64,000 bases of DNA from Cladorhizidae sp. MBARI D1340-BT2 (Eukaryota > Porifera > Demospongiae > Poecilosclerida > Cladorhizidae). The stretch is taken from contig JAQNBH010000003.1 of NCBI GenBank assembly GCA_028752905.1, positions 31,366,722-31,430,721 of the forward strand, read 5' to 3'. The notes under the pieces were generated by a model. It did not search any database and had not been told where the DNA came from. It saw nothing but the letters and a program-made list of their open reading frames with translations. Shown in pieces: positions 14,301 to 29,200 of this stretch (the first letter of the stretch is position 1; each line of letters begins with the position of its first letter). The translations under genes and the position numbers were made by a program.

Positions 14301-15140
14301 CTAGTCAATATTCCTGATGATGGCTAGAGCATCTAGTCATTAGTCCTGATGAAGGCTAGAGCATCTAGTCATTATTCCTGATGTCTAGAGCATCTAGTCA
14401 TTATTCCTGAAAGTTATGATTCCTGATAAAGGCTGGAGCATCTAGTCATTATTCTGATGAAGGCTAGAGCATCTAGTCATTATTCCTTGATGAAGGATAG
14501 AGCATCTAGTTATTATTCCTTGATGAAGGCTAGAGCATCTAGTCATTATTCCTGATGAAGGTCAGAGCATCTAGTCATTATTCCTGATGAAGGCTAGAGC
14601 ACCTAGTCATTATTTATGATGAAGGCTGGAGCATATAGTCAATATTCCTGATGAAGGCTAGAGAATCTAGTCATTTTCCTGATGAAGGCTAGAGCATCTA
14701 GTCATTATTCCTGATGAAGGCTAGGGCATCTAGTCATTATTCCTGATGAAGGCTAGAGCATCAAGTCATTATTCCTGATGAAGGCTAGAGCATCTAGTCA
14801 TTATTCCTGATAAAGGCTAGAGCATCTAGTCATTATTCCTGATGAAGGATAGAGCATCTAGTCATTATTCCTGATGAAGGCTAGATCATCTAGTCATTAT
14901 TCCTGATGAAGGCTGGAGTATCTAGTCAATATTCCTGATGAAGGCTAGAGCATCTAGGCATTATTCCTAATGAAGGCTAGGCTAGAGCATCTAGTCATTA
15001 TTCCTGATGACTAGAGCATCTAGTCATTATTCCTGATAGTCATTATTCCAGATGAAGGCTGCAGCATCTAGTCATTATTCCTAATGAAGGCTAGAGCAGC
15101 TGGTCATTATTCCTTAATGAAGGCTATAGCATCTAGTCAT
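8370..15140 (+). repeat. ~6.8-kb satellite block, source copy of a 10.8-kb-offset duplication
   Basis: Rare private variants in this block reappear in the same order about 10.8 kb downstream: GAAGTTCAG at 8702 and 19529, TCTCAGTTG at 10633 and 21455, CATCCAGTCG near 13418 and 24211, and CTAGGCATTATT at 14954 and 25747. The offset falls from about 10,827 to 10,793, so about one monomer was lost or gained between 10.6 and 13.4 kb. Similarity stops near 15.14 kb, where the two copies diverge after TTCCTTAATGAAGG. Edges are approximate. Confidence 0.75.
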
Positions 15141-16899
15141 TATTCCTTGATGAAGGCTACAGCATCTAGTCATTATTCCTGATGAAAGTCAGAGCATCTA
15201 GTCATTATTCAATGATGAAGGCTAGAGCACCTAGTCATTATTCCTGATGAAGGTCAGAGCATCTAGTCATTATTCCTGATGATGGCTAGAGCATCTAGTC
15301 TCATTAGTCCTGATGAAGGCTAGAGCATCTAGTCATTATTCCTGATGACTAGAGCATCTAGTCATTATTCCTGATATTTATTATTCCTGGGAGCTTCTAG
15401 TCATTATTCCTGATGAAGGCTAGAGCATTTAGTCATTATTCCTGAGCATCTAGTCATTATTCCTTGATGAAAGCTAGAGCATCTAGTTATTATTCCTTGA
15501 TGAAGGCTAGAGCATCTAGTCATTATTCCTGATGAAGGTCAGAGCATATAGTCATTATTCCTGATGAAGGCTAGAGCACCTAGTCATTATTTATGATGAA
15601 GGCTGGAGCATCTAGTCATTAAGGCTGGAGCATCTAGTCATTATTCCTGATGAAGACTAGAGCATATAGTCATTATTACTGATGAAGGCTAGATTATCTA
15701 GTAATTATTCCTGATGAAGGCTATAGTCATTATTCCTGATGAAGGCTAGAGCATCTAGTCATTATTCCTGGAGCATCTAGTCATTATTCCTGATGAAGGC
15801 TAGAGCATCTAGTCATTATTCCTGATGAAGGCTAGAGCATCTAGTCATTATTCCTGATGAAGGCTAGAGCATCTAGTCATTATCCTGATGAAGGCCACAG
15901 CATCTAGTCATTATTCCTGATGAAGGCTAGAGCACCTAGTCATTATTCCTGATGAAGGCTAGAACACCTAGTCATTATTGCTGATGAAGGCTAGAGCATC
16001 TAGTCATTATTGCTGATGAAGGCTAGAGCACCTAGTCATTATTCCTGATGAATGCTAGAGCATCTAGTCATTATTCCTGATGAAGGCTGAAGCATCTAGT
16101 CATTATTCCTGATGAAGGTCAGAGCATCTAGTCATTATTCCTGATGAAGGCTAGAGCATCTAGTCATTATTCCTGATGAAGGCTAGAGCATCTAGTCATT
16201 ATTCCTGATGAAGGCTAGAGCATCTAGTCATTATTCCTGATGAAGGCTAGAGCATCTAGTCATTATTCCTGATGAAGGCTAGAGCATCTAGTCATTATTC
16301 CTGATGAAGACTAGAGCATCCAGTCGTTATTCCTGATGACTAGAGCATCTAGTCATTATTCCTGATAGTCATTATTCCTAATGAAGGCTGGAGCATCTAT
16401 TCATTACTCCTGATGAAAGTCAGAGCATCTAGTCTCATTATTCATTGATGAAGGCTAGAGCATCTAGTCATTATTCCTGATGAAGGTCAGAGCATCTAGT
16501 CATTATTCCTGATGAAGGCTAGAGCATCTAGTCATTATTCCTGATGAAGGCCACAGCATCTAGTCATTATTCCTGATGAAGGCTAGAGCATCTAGTCATT
16601 ATCCTGATGAAGGCCACAGCATCTAGTCATTATTCCTGATGAAGGCTAGAGCACCTAGTCATTATTCCTGATGAAGGCTAGAACACCTAGTCATTATTCC
16701 TGATGAAGGCTAGAGCATCTAGTCATTATTCCTGATGAAGGCTATAGCATCTAGTCATTATTCCTGATGAAGGCTAGAGCATCTAGTCGTTATTCCTGAT
16801 GAAGGCTAGAACATCTAGTCATTATTCCTGATGAGACTAGAGCATCTAGTCATTATTCCTGATAGTCATTATTCCTAATGAAGGCTGGAGCATCTATTC

Positions 16900-19190
16900 A
16901 TTATTCCTGATGAAGGCTAGAGCATCTAGTCATTATTCCTGATGAAGGCTGGAGCATCTAGTCATTATTCCTGATGAAGGCTAGAGCATCTAGTCATTAT
17001 CCTGATGAAAGCCACAGCATCTAGTCATTATTCCTGATGAAGGCTAGAGCACCTAGTCATTATTCCTGATGAAGGCTAGAACACCTAGTCATTATTCCTG
17101 ATTAAGGCTAGAGCATCTAGTCATTATTGCTGATGAAGGCTAGAGCATCTAGTCATTATTCCTGATGAAGGCTAGAGCACCTAGTCATTATTCCTGATGA
17201 AGGCTAGAGCATCTAGTCATTATTCCTGATGAAGGCTAGAGCATCTAGTCATTATTCCTGATGAAGGCTATAGGATCTAGTTATTATTCCTGATGAAGGC
17301 TAGAGCATCTAGTCGTTATTCCTGATGAAGGCTAGAACATCTAGTCATTATTCCTGATGAGACTAGAGCATCTAGTCATTATTCCTGATAGTCATTGTTC
17401 CTAATGAAGGCTGGAGCATCTATTCATTATTCCTGATGAAAGTCAGAGTATCTAGTCATTATTCATTGATGAAGGCTAGAGCATCTAGTCATTATTCCTG
17501 ATGAAGGTCAGAGCATCTAGTCATTATTCCTGATGAAGGCTAGAGCATCTAGTCATTATTAGAGAATCTAGTCATTATTCCTGATGAAGACTAGAGCATC
17601 TAGTCATTATTCCTGATGAAGGCTAGAGCATCTAGTCGTTATTCCTGATGACTAGAGCATCTAGTCATTATTCCTGATAGTCATTATTCCTAATGAAAGC
17701 TGGAGCATCTATTCATTATTCCTGATGAAAGTCAGAGCATCTAGTCTCATTATTCATTGATGAAGGCTAGAGCATCTAGTCATTATTCCTGATGAAGTTC
17801 AGAGCATCTAGTCATTATTCCTGATGAAGGCTAGAGCATCTAGTCATTATTCCTGATGAAGGCTAGAGCATCTAGTCATTATTCCTGATGAAGGCTAGAG
17901 CATCTAGTAAATATCCTGATGAAGGCCACAGCATCTAGTCATTATTCCTGATGAAGGCTAGAGCACCTAGTCATTATTCCTGATGAAGGCAAGAACACCT
18001 AGTCATTATTCCTGATTAAGGCTAGAGCATCTAGTCATTATTGCTGATGAAGGCTAGAGCATCTAGTCATTATTCCTGATGAAGGCTAGAGCAACTAGTC
18101 ATTATTCCTGATGAAGGCTAGAGCATCTAGTCTTTATTCCTGATGAAGGCTAGAGCATCTAGTCATTATCCTGATGAAGGCTATAGCATCTAGTCATTAT
18201 TCCTGATGAAGGCTAGAGCATCTAGTCGTTATTCCTGATGAAGGCTAGAACATCTAGTCATTATTCCTGATGAGACTAGAGCATCTAGTCATTATTCCTG
18301 ATAGTCATTATTCCTAATGAAGGCTGGAGCATCTAGTCATTATTCCTGATGAAGGCTAGAGCATCTAGTCATTATTAGAGCATCTAGTCATTATTCCTGA
18401 TGAAGACTAGAGCATCTAGTCATTATTCCTGGTGAAGGCTAGAGCATCTAGTAATTATTCCTGATGAAGGCTAGAGCATCTAGTCATTATTCCTGATGAA
18501 GCTATAGCACCTAGTCATTATTCCTGATGAAGGCTGGAGCATCTAGTCAATATTCCTGATGATGGCTAGAGCATCTAGTCATTAGTCCTGATGAAGGCTA
18601 GAGCATCTAGTCATTATTCCTGATGTCTAGAGCATCTAGTCATTATTCCTGAAAGTTATGATTCCTGATAAAGGCTAGTCATTATTCTGATGAAGGCTAG
18701 AGCATTTAGTCATTATTCCTGATGAAGGCTAGAGCATCTAGTCATTATTCCTTGATGAAGGATAGAGCATCTAGTTATTATTCCTTGATGAAGGCTAGAG
18801 CATCTAGTCATTATTCCTGATGAAGGTCAGAGCATCTAGTCATTATTCCTGATGAAGGCTAGAGAACCTAGTCATTATTTATGATGAAGGCTGGAGCATA
18901 TAGTCAATATTCCTTATGAAGGCTAAAGAATCTAGTCATTTTCCTGATGAAGGCTAGAGCATCTAGTCATTATTCCTGATGAAGGCTAGGGCATCTAGTC
19001 ATTATTCCTGATGAAGGCTAGAGCATCAAGTCATTATTCCTGATGAAGGCTAGAGCATCTAGTCATTATTCCTGATAAAGGCTAGAGCATCTAGTCATTA
19101 TTCCTGATGAAGGATAGAGCATCTAGTCATTATTCCTGATGAAGGCTAGATCATCTAGTCATTATTCCTGATGAAGGCTGGAGTATCTAG
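16900..19190 (+). repeat. Satellite block copied from ~7.85-10.25 kb
   Basis: The markers TAGGATCTAGTTATT (8179 and 17271) and GAAGTTCAG (8702 and 17794) both give an offset of 9,092 bp. After about 18,330 the offset falls to about 8.94 kb, so roughly 150 bp of the source is absent here. The segment ends at the 19190 junction, where the 10.8-kb-offset copy begins. Parts of the 8.4-10.2 kb region are therefore present three times in the first 26 kb. Confidence 0.65.
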
Positions 19191-22100
19191 TCATTATTCA
19201 TTGATGAAGGCTAGAGCATCTAGTCATTATTCCTGATGAAGGTCAGAGCATCTAGTCATTATTCCTGATGAAGGCTAGAGCATCTAGTCATTATTAGAGA
19301 ATCTAGTCATTATTCCTGATGAAGACTAGAGCATCTAGTCATTATTCCTGATGAAGGCTAGAGCATCTAGTCGTTATTCCTGATGACTAGAGCATCTAGT
19401 CATTATTCCTGATAGTCATTATTCCTAATAAAAGCTGGAGCATCTATTCATTATTCCTGATGAAAGTCAGAGCATCTAGTCTCATTATTCATTGATGAAG
19501 GCTAGAGCATCTAGTCATTATTCCTGATGAAGTTCAGAGCATCTAGTCATTATTCCTGATGAAGGCTAGAGCATCTAGTCATTATTCCTGATGAAGGCTA
19601 GAGCATCTAGTCATTATTCCTGATGAAGGCTAGAGCATCTAGTAAATATCCTGATGAAGGCCACAGCATCTAGTCATTATTCCTGATGAAGGCTAGAGCA
19701 CCTAGTCATTATTCCTGATGAAGGCAAGAACACCTAGTCATTATTCCTGATTAAGGCTAGAGCATCTAGTCATTATTGCTGATGAAGGCTAGAGCATCTA
19801 GTCATTATTCCTGATGAAGGCTAGAGCAACTAGTCATTATTCCTGATGAAGGCTAGAGCATCTAGTCTTTATTCCTGATGAAGGCTAGAGCATCTAGTCA
19901 TTATCCTGATGAAGGCTATAGCATCTAGTCATTATTCCTGATGAAGGCTAGAGCATCTAGTCGTTATTCCTGATGAAGGCTAGAACATCTAGTCATTATT
20001 CCTGATGAGACTAGAGCATCTAGTCATTATTCCTGATAGTCATTATTCCTAATGAAGGCTGGAGCATCTATTCATTATTCCTGATGAAAGTCAGAGCATC
20101 TAGTCATTATTCATTGATGAAGGCTAGAGCATCTAGTTATTATTCCTGATGAAGGTCAGAGCATCTAGTCATTATTCCTGATGAAGGCTAGAGCATCTAG
20201 TCATTATTCCTGATGAAGGTCAGAGCATCTAGTCATTATTCCTGATGAAGGCTAGAGCATCTAGTCATTATTAGAGCATCTAGTCATTATTCCTGATGAA
20301 GACTAGAGCATCTAGTCATTATTCCTGGTGAAGGCTAGAGCATCTAGTAATTATTCCTGATGAAGGCTAGAGCATCTAGTCATTATTCCTGATGAAGCTA
20401 TAGCACCTAGTCATTATTCCTGATGAAGGCTGGAGCATCTAGTCAATATTCCTGATGATGGCTAGAGCATCTAGTCATTAGTCCTGATGAAGGCTAGAGC
20501 ATCTAGTCATTATTCCTGATGTCTAGAGCATCTAGTCATTATTCCTGAAAGTTATGATTCCTGATAAAGGCTAGTCATTATTCTGATGAAGGCTAGAGCA
20601 TTTAGTCATTATTCCTGATGAAGACTAGAGCATCTAGTCATTATTCCTTGATGAAGGATAGAGCATCTAGTTATTATTCCTTGATGAAGGCTAGAGCATC
20701 TAGTCATTATTCCTGATGAAGGTCAGAGCTTCTAGTCATTATTCCTGATGAAGGCTAGAGCACCTAGTCATTATTTATGATGAAGGCTGGAGCATATAGT
20801 CAATATTCCTTATGAAGGCTAAAGAATCTAGTCATTTTCCTGATGAAGGCTAGAGCATCTAGTCATTATTCCTGATGAAGGCTAGGGCATCTAGTCATTA
20901 TTCCTGATGAAGGCTAGAGCATCAAGTCATTATTCCTGATGAAGGCTAGAGCATCTAGTCATTATTCCTGATAAAGGCTAGAGCATCTAGTCATTATTCC
21001 TGATGAAGGATAGAGCATCTAGTCATTATTCCTGATGAAGGCTAGATCATCTAGTCATTATTCCTGATGAAGGCTGGAGTATCTAGTCAATATTCCTGAT
21101 GAAGGCTAGAGCATCTAGTCATTATTCCTAATGAAGGCTAGGCTAGAGAATCTAGTCATTATTCCTGATGACTAGAGCATCTAGTCATTATTCCTGATAG
21201 TCACCAGATGAAGGCTGGAGCATCTAGTCATTATTCCTAATGAAGGCTAGAGAAGCTGGTCATTATTCCTTGATGAAGGCTATAGCATCTAGTCATTATT
21301 CCTTGATGAAGGCTACAGCATCTAGTCATTATTCCTGATGAAAGTCAGAGCATCTAGTCATTATTCAATGATGAAGTATAGAGCACCTAGTCATTATTCC
21401 TGATGAAGGTCAGAGCATCTAGTCATTATTCCTGATGATGGCTAGAGCATCTAGTCTCAGTTGTCCTGATGAAGGCTAGAGTATCTAGTCATTATTCCTG
21501 ATGACTTGAGCATCTAGTCATTATTCCTGATAGTTATTATTCCTGGGAGCTTCTAGTCATTATTCCTGATGAAGGCTAGAGCATTTAGTCATTATTCCTG
21601 AGCATCTAGTCATTATTCCTTGATGAAAGCTAGAGCATCTAGTTATTATTCCTTGATGAAGGCTAGAGCATCTAGTCATTATTCCTGATGAAGGTCAGAG
21701 CATATAGTCATTATACCTGATGAAGGCTAGAGCACCTAGTCATTATTTATGATTAAGGCTGGAGCATCTAGTCATTAAGGCTGGAGCATCTAGTCATTAT
21801 TCCTGATGAAGACTAGAGCATATAGTCATTATTCCTGATGAAGGCTAGATTATCTAGTAATTATTCCTGATGAAGGCTATAGTCATTATTCCTGATGAAG
21901 GCTAGAGCATCTAGTCATTATTCCTGGAGCATCTAGTCATTATTCCTGATGAAGGCTAGAGCATCTAGTCATTATTCCTGATGAAGGCTAGAGCATCTAG
22001 TCATTATTCCTGATGAAGGCTAGAGCATCTAGTCATTATCCTGATGAAGGCCACAGCATCTAGTCATTATTCCTGATGAAGGCTAGAGCACCTAGTCATT

Positions 22101-25100
22101 ATTCCTGATGAAGGCTAGAACACCTAGTCATTATTGCTGATGAAGGCTAGAGCATCTAGTCATTATTGCTGATGAAGGCTAGAGCATCTAGTCATTATTC
22201 CTGATGAAGGATAGAGCACCTAGTCATTATTCCTGATGAATGCTAGAGCATCTAGTCATTATTCCTGATGAAGGCTGAAGCATCTAGTCATTATTCCTGA
22301 TGAAGGTCAGAGCATCTAGTCATTATTCCTGATGAAGGCTAGAGCATCTAGTCATTATTCCTGATGAAGGCTAGAGCATCTAGTCATTATTCCTGATGAA
22401 GGCTAGAGCATCTAGTCATTATTCCTGATGAAGGCTAGAGCATCTAGTCATTATTCCTGATGAAGGCTAGAGCATCTAGTCATTATTCCTGATGAAGGCT
22501 AGAGCATCTAGTCGTTATTCCTGATGACTAGAGCATCTAGTCATTATTCCTGATAGTCATTATTCCTAATGAAGGCTGGAGCATCTATTCATTATTCCTG
22601 ATGAAAGTCAGAGCATCTAGTCTCATTATTCATTGATGAAGGCTAGAGCATCTAGTCATTATTCCTGATGAAGGTCAGAGCATCTAGTCATTATTCCTGA
22701 TGAAGGCTAGAGCATCAAGTCATTATTCCTGATGAAGGCTAGAGCATCTAGTCATTATTCCTGATAAAGGCTAGAGCATCTAGTCATTATTCCTGATGAA
22801 GGATAGAGCATCTAGTCATTATTCCTGATGAAGGCTAGATCATCTAGTCATTATTCCTGATGAAGGCTGAAGTATCTAGTCAATATTCCTGATGAAGGCT
22901 AGAGCATCTAGTCATTATTCCTAATGAAGGCTAGGCTAGAGAATCTAGTCATTATTCCTGATGACTAGAGCATCTAGTCATTATTCCTGATAGTCATTAT
23001 TCCAGATGAAGGCTGGAGCATCTAGTCATTATTCCTAATGAAGGCTAGAGCAGCTGGTCATTATTCCTTGATGAAGGCTATAGCATCTAGTCATTATTCC
23101 TTGATGAAGGCTACAGCATCTAGTCATTATTCCTGATGAAAGTCAGAGAATCTAGTCATTATTCAATGATGAAGGCTAGAGCATCTAGTCTCATTAGTCC
23201 TGATGAAGGCTAGAGCATCTAGTCATTATTCCTGATAGTTATTATTCCTGGGAGCTTCTAGTCATTATTACTGATGAAGGCTAGAGCATTTAGTCATTAT
23301 TCCTGAGCATCTAGTCATTATTCCTTGATGAAAGCTAGAGCATCTAGTTATTATTCCTTGATGAAGGCTAGAGCATCTAGTCATTATTCCTGATGAAGGT
23401 CAGAGCATATAGTCATTATTCCTGATGAAGGCTAGAGCACCTAGTCATTATTTATGATGAAGGCTGGAGCATCTAGTCATTAAGGCTGGAGCATCTAGTC
23501 ATTATTCCTGATGAAGACTAGAGCATATAGTCATTATTCCTGATGAAGGCTAGATTATCTAGTAATTATTCCTGATGAAGGCTATAGTCATTATTCCTGA
23601 TGAAGGCTAGAGCATCTAGTCATTATTCCTGGAGCATCTAGTCATTATTCCTGATGAAGGCTAGAGCATCTAGTCATTATTCCTGATGAAGGCTAGAGCA
23701 TCTAGTCATTATTCCTGATGAAGGCTAGAGCATCTAGTCATTATCCTGATGAAGGCCACAGCATCTAGTCATTATTCCTGATGAAGGCTAGAGCACCTAG
23801 TCATTATTCCTGATGAAGGCTAGAACACCTAGTCATTATTGCTGATGAAGGCTAGAGCATCTAGTCATTATTGCTGATGAAGGCTAGAGCATCTAGTCAT
23901 TATTCCTGATGAAGGATAGAGCACCTAGTCATTATTCCTGATGAATGCTAGAGCATCTAGTCATTATTCCTGATGAAGGCTGAAGCATCTAGTCATTATT
24001 CCTGATGAAGGTCAGAGCATCTAGTCATTATTCCTGATGAAGGCTAGAGCATCTAGTCATTATTCCTGATGAAGGCTAGAGCATCTAGTCATTATTCCTG
24101 ATGAAGGCTAGAGCATCTAGTCATTATTCCTGATGAAGGCTAGAGCATCTAGTCATTATTCCTGATGAAGGCTAGAGCATCTAGTCATTATTCCTGATGA
24201 AGACTAGAGCATCCAGTCGTTATTCCTGATGACTAGAGCATCTAGTCATTATTCCTGATAGTCATTATTCCTAATGAAGGCTGGAGCATCTATTCATTAT
24301 TCCTGATGAAAGTCAGAGCATCTAGTCTCATTATTCATTGATGAAGGCTAGAGCATCTAGTCATTATTCCTGATGAAGGTCAGAGCATCTAGTCATTATT
24401 CCTGATGAAGGCTAGAGCATCTAGTCATTATTCCTGATAAAGGCCACAGCATCTAGTCATTATTCCTGATGAAGGCTAGAGCATCTAGTCATTATCCTGA
24501 TGAAGGCCACAGCATCTAGTCATTATTCCTGATGAAGGCTAGAGCACCTAGTCATTATTCCTGATGAAGGCTAGAACACCTAGTCATTATTCCTGATGAA
24601 GGCTAGAGCATCTAGTCATTATTCCTGATGAAGGCTATAGCATCTAGTCATTATTCCTGATGAAGGCTAGAGCATCTAGTCGTTATTCCTGATGAAGGCT
24701 AGAACATCTAGTCATTATTCCTGATGAGACTAGAGCATCTAGTCATTATTCCTGATAGTCATTATTCCTAATGAAGGCTGGAGCATCTATTCATTATTCC
24801 TGATGAAAGTCAGAGCATCTAGTCATTATTCATTGATGAAGGCTAGAGCATCTAGTCATTATTCCTGATGAAGGTCAGAGCATCTAGTCATTATTCCTGA
24901 TGAAGGCTAGAGCATCTAGTCATTATTAGAGCATCTAGTCATTATTCCTGATGAAGACTAGAGCATCTAGTTATTATTCCTGGTGAAGGCTAGAGCATCT
25001 AGTCATTATTCCTGATGAAGACTAGAGCATCTAGTCATTATTCCTGATGAAGCTATAGCACCTAGTCATTATTCCTGATGAAGGCTGGAGCATCTAGTCA

Positions 25101-25940
25101 ATATTCCTGATGATGGCTAGAGCATCTAGTCATTAGTCCTGATGAAGGCTAGAGCATCTAGTCATTATTCCTGATGTCTAGAGCATCTAGTCATTATTCC
25201 TGAAAGTTATGATTCCTGATAAAGGCTGGAGCATCTAGTCATTATTCTGATGAAGGCTAGAGCATCTAGTCATTATTCCTTGATGAAGGATAGAGCATCT
25301 AGTTATTATTCCTTGATGAAGGCTAGAGCATCTAGTCATTATTCCTGATGAAGGTCAGAACATCTAGTCATTATTCCTGATGAAGGCTAGAGCACCTAGT
25401 CATTATTTATGATGAAGGCTGGAGCATATAGTCAATATTCCTGATGAAGGCTAGAGAATCTAGTCATTTTCCTGATGAAGGCTAGAGCATCTAGTCATTA
25501 TTCCTGATGAAGGCTAGGGCATCTAGTCATTATTCCTGATGAAGGCTAGAGCATCAAGTCATTATTCCTGATGAAGGCTAGAGCATCTAGTCATTATTCC
25601 TGATAAAGGCTAGAGCATCTAGTCATTATTCCTGATGAAGGATAGAGCATCTAGTCATTATTCCTGATGAAGGCTAGATCATCTAGTCATTATTCCTGTT
25701 GAAGGCTGGAGTATCTAGTCAATATTCCTGATGAAGGCTAGAGCATCTAGGCATTATTCCTAATGAAGGCTAGGCTAGAGCATCTAGTCATTATTCCTGA
25801 TGACTAGAGCATCTAGTCATTATTCCTGATAGTCATTATTCCAGATGAAGGCTGCAGCATCTAGTCATTATTCCTAATGAAGGCTAGAGCAGCTGGTCAT
25901 TATTCCTTAATGAAGGCTATAGCATCTAGTCATTATTCCT
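19190..25940 (+). repeat. ~6.8-kb satellite block, copy at 10.8-kb offset
   Basis: This is a copy of the block at about 8.37-15.14 kb, in the same orientation, sharing a series of rare monomer variants. Its left edge near 19190 is a visible junction: a GGAGTATCTAGTC unit that belongs to one context is joined directly to an ATTCATTGATG unit from another. A small deletion relative to the source lies near 23,230, where the GATGACTAGAGC segment present near 12,416 is missing. Edges are approximate to about one monomer. Confidence 0.75.
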
Positions 25941-26149
25941 GATGAAGACTAGAGCATCTAGTCATTATTCCTGTTGAAGGCTAGATCATCTAGTCATTAT
26001 TCCTGATGAAGGCTAGAGCATCTAGTCATGATTCTTGATGAAGACTAGAGCATCTAGTCATTATTCCTGTTGAAGGCTAGATCATCTAGTCATTATTCCT
26101 GATGAAGGCTAGAGCATCTAGTCATTATTACTAATGAAGCTATAGCACC

Positions 26150-29100
26150 TAGTCATTATTCCTGATGAAGGCTGGAGCATCTAGTCAATATTCCTGATTA
26201 TGGCTAGAGGATCTAGTCATTAGTCCTGATGAAGGCTAGAGCATATAGTCATTATTCCTGATGACTAGAGCATCTATTCATTATTCCTGAAAGTTATGAT
26301 TCCTGATAAAGGCTGGAGCATCTAGTCATTATTCTGATGAAGGCTAGAGCATTTAATCATTATTCCTGATGAAGGCTAGAGCATCTAGTCATTATTCCTT
26401 GATGAAGGCTAGAGTATATAGTTATTATTCCTTGATGAAGGCTAGAGCATCTAGTCATAATTCCTGATGAAGGTCAGAGAATCTAGTCATTATTCTGATG
26501 AAGGCTAGAGCATTTAGTCATTATTCCTGATGAAGGCTAGAGCATCTAGTCATTATTCCTGATAAAGGCTAGAGCATCTAGTCATTATTCCTGATGAAGG
26601 CTAGAGCATCTAGTCATTATTCCGTGATGAAGGCTAGAGCATCTTGTTATTATTCCTGGATGAAGGCTAGAGAATCTAGTCATTATTCCTGATGAAGGCT
26701 AGAGCATGTAGTCATTATTCCTGATGAACGCTAGAGCATTTAGTCATTATTCCTGATGAAGGCTAGAGCATCTTCATTATTCCTGATGAAGGCTAGAGCA
26801 TCTAGTTATTATTCCTTGATGAATGCTAGAGCATCTAGTCATTATTCCTGATGAAGGTCAGAGAATCTAGTCATTATTCCTGATGAAGGCTAGAGCACCT
26901 AGTCATTATTTATGATGAAGGCTGGAGCATATAGTCAATATTCCTGATGAAGGCTAGAGCATCTAGTCATTATTCCTGATGAAGGCTAGAGAATCTACTC
27001 ATTATTCATGATGAAGGCTAGAGCATCTATTCATTATTCCTGGTGAAGGCTATATAGAGCATCTAGTCATTATTCCTGGTGAAGGCTAGAGCATCTAGTC
27101 ATTATTCCTGATGAAGGCTAGAGCATCTAGTCATTATTCCTGATGAAGGCTAGAGCATCTAGTCATTATTCCTGATGAAGGCTAGAGCATCTAGTTATTA
27201 TCCTGATGAAGGCCACAGCATCTAGTCATTATTCCTGATGAAGGCTAGAGCACCTAGTCATTATTCCTGATGAAGGCTAGAACACCTAGTCATTATTCCT
27301 GATGAAGGCTAGAGCATCTAGTCATTATTCCTGATGAAGGCTAGAGCATCTAGTCATTATTCCTGATGAAGGCTACAGCATCTAGTCATTATTCCTGATG
27401 AAGGCTAGAGCATCTAGTCGTTATTCCTGATGACTAGAGCATCTAGTCATTATTCCTGATAGTCATTATTCCTAATGAAGGCTGGAGCATCTATTCATTA
27501 TTCCTGATGAAAGTCAGAGCATCTAGTCTCATTATTCATTGATGAAGGCTAGAGCATCTAGTCATTATTCCTGATGAAGGTCAGAGCATCTAGTCATTAT
27601 TCCTGATGAAGGCTAGAGCATCTAGTCATTATTCCTGATGAAGGCTAGAGCATCTTGTCATTATTCCTGATGAAGGCTAGAGCATCTAGTCATTATCCTG
27701 ATGAAAGCCACAGCATCTAGTCATTATTCCTGATGAAGGATAGAGCACCTAGTCATTATTCCTGATGAAGGCTAGAACACCTAGTCATTATTCCTGATTA
27801 AGGCTAGAGCATCTAGTCATTATTGCTGATGAAGGCTAGAGCATCTAGTCATTATTCCTGATGAAGGCTAGAGCACCTAGTCATTATTCTTGATGAAGGC
27901 TAGAGCATCAAGTCATTATTCCTGATGAAGACTAGAGCATCTAGTCATTATTCCTGATGAAGGCTATAGCATCTAGTCATTATTCCTGATGAAGGCTAGA
28001 GCATCTAGTCGTTATTCCTGATGAAGGCTAGAACATCTAGTCATTATTCCTGATGAGACTAGAGCATCTTGTCATTATTCCTGATAGTCATTATTCCTAA
28101 TGAAGGCTGGAGCATCTATTCATTATTCCTGATGAAAGTCAGAGCATCTAGTCATTATTCATTGATGAAGGCTAGAGCATCTAGTCATTATTCCTGATGA
28201 AGGTCAGAGCATCTAGTCATTATTTCTGATGAAGGCTAGAGCATCTAGTCATTATTAGAGAATCTAGTCATTATTCCTGATGAAGACTAGAGCATCTAGT
28301 CATTATTCCTGATGAAGGCTAGAGCATCTAGTCATTATTCCTGATAGTCATTATTCCTAATGAAGGCTGGAGCATCTATTCATTATTCCTGATGAAAGTC
28401 AGAGCATCTAGTCTCATTATTCATTGATGAAGGCTAGAGCATCTAGTCATTAATCCTGATGAAGGTCAGAGCATCTAGTCATTATTCCTGATGAAGGCTA
28501 GAGCATCTAGTCATTATTCCTGATGAAGGCTAGAGCATCTAGTCATTATTCCTGATGAAGGCTAGAGCATCTAGTCTTTATCCTGATGAAGGCCACAGCA
28601 TCTAGTCATTATTCCTGATGAAGGCTAGAGCACCTAGTCATTATTCCTGATGAAGGCTAGAACACCTAGTCATTATTCCTGATTATGGCTAGAGCATCTA
28701 GTCATTATTGCTGATGAAGGCTAGAGCATCTAGTCATTATTCCTGATGAAGGCTAGAACAACTAGTCATTATTCCTGATGAAGGCTAGAGCATCTAGTCA
28801 TTATTCCTGATGAAGGCTAGAGCATCTAGTCATTATTCCTGATGAAGGCTATAGCATCTAGTCATTATTCCTGATGAAGGCTAGAGCATCTAGTCGTTAT
28901 TCCTGATGAAGGCTAGAACATCTAGTCATTATTCCTGATGAGACTAGAGCATCTAGTCATTATTCCTGATAGTCATTATTCCTAATGAAGGCTGGAGCAT
29001 CTATTCATTATTCCTGATGAAAGTCAGAGCATCTAGTCATTATTCATTGATGAAAGCTAGAGCATCTAGTCATTATTCCTGATGAAGGTCAGAGCATCTA

Positions 29101-29200
29101 GTCATTATTCCTGATGAAGGCTAGAGCATCTAGTCATTATTAGAGCATCTAGTCATTATTCCTGATGAAGACTAGAGCATCTAGTCATTATTCCTGATGA
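26150..29200 (+). repeat. Satellite block repeated at ~35.7 and ~38.4 kb
   Basis: The private variants GATTATGG (26196, 35778, 38483), a truncated AGCATCTTCATT unit (tcttcatt at 26771, 36353, 39024) and an expanded TATATAGAG unit (27051, 36633, 39304) occur three times in the same order. The offset between copies 1 and 2 is 9,582 bp. Between copies 2 and 3 it is 2,705 bp at the first marker and 2,671 bp afterwards. Further on the first offset rises to about 9.68 kb, meaning an extra three-monomer difference. The right edge given is approximate. Confidence 0.7.
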
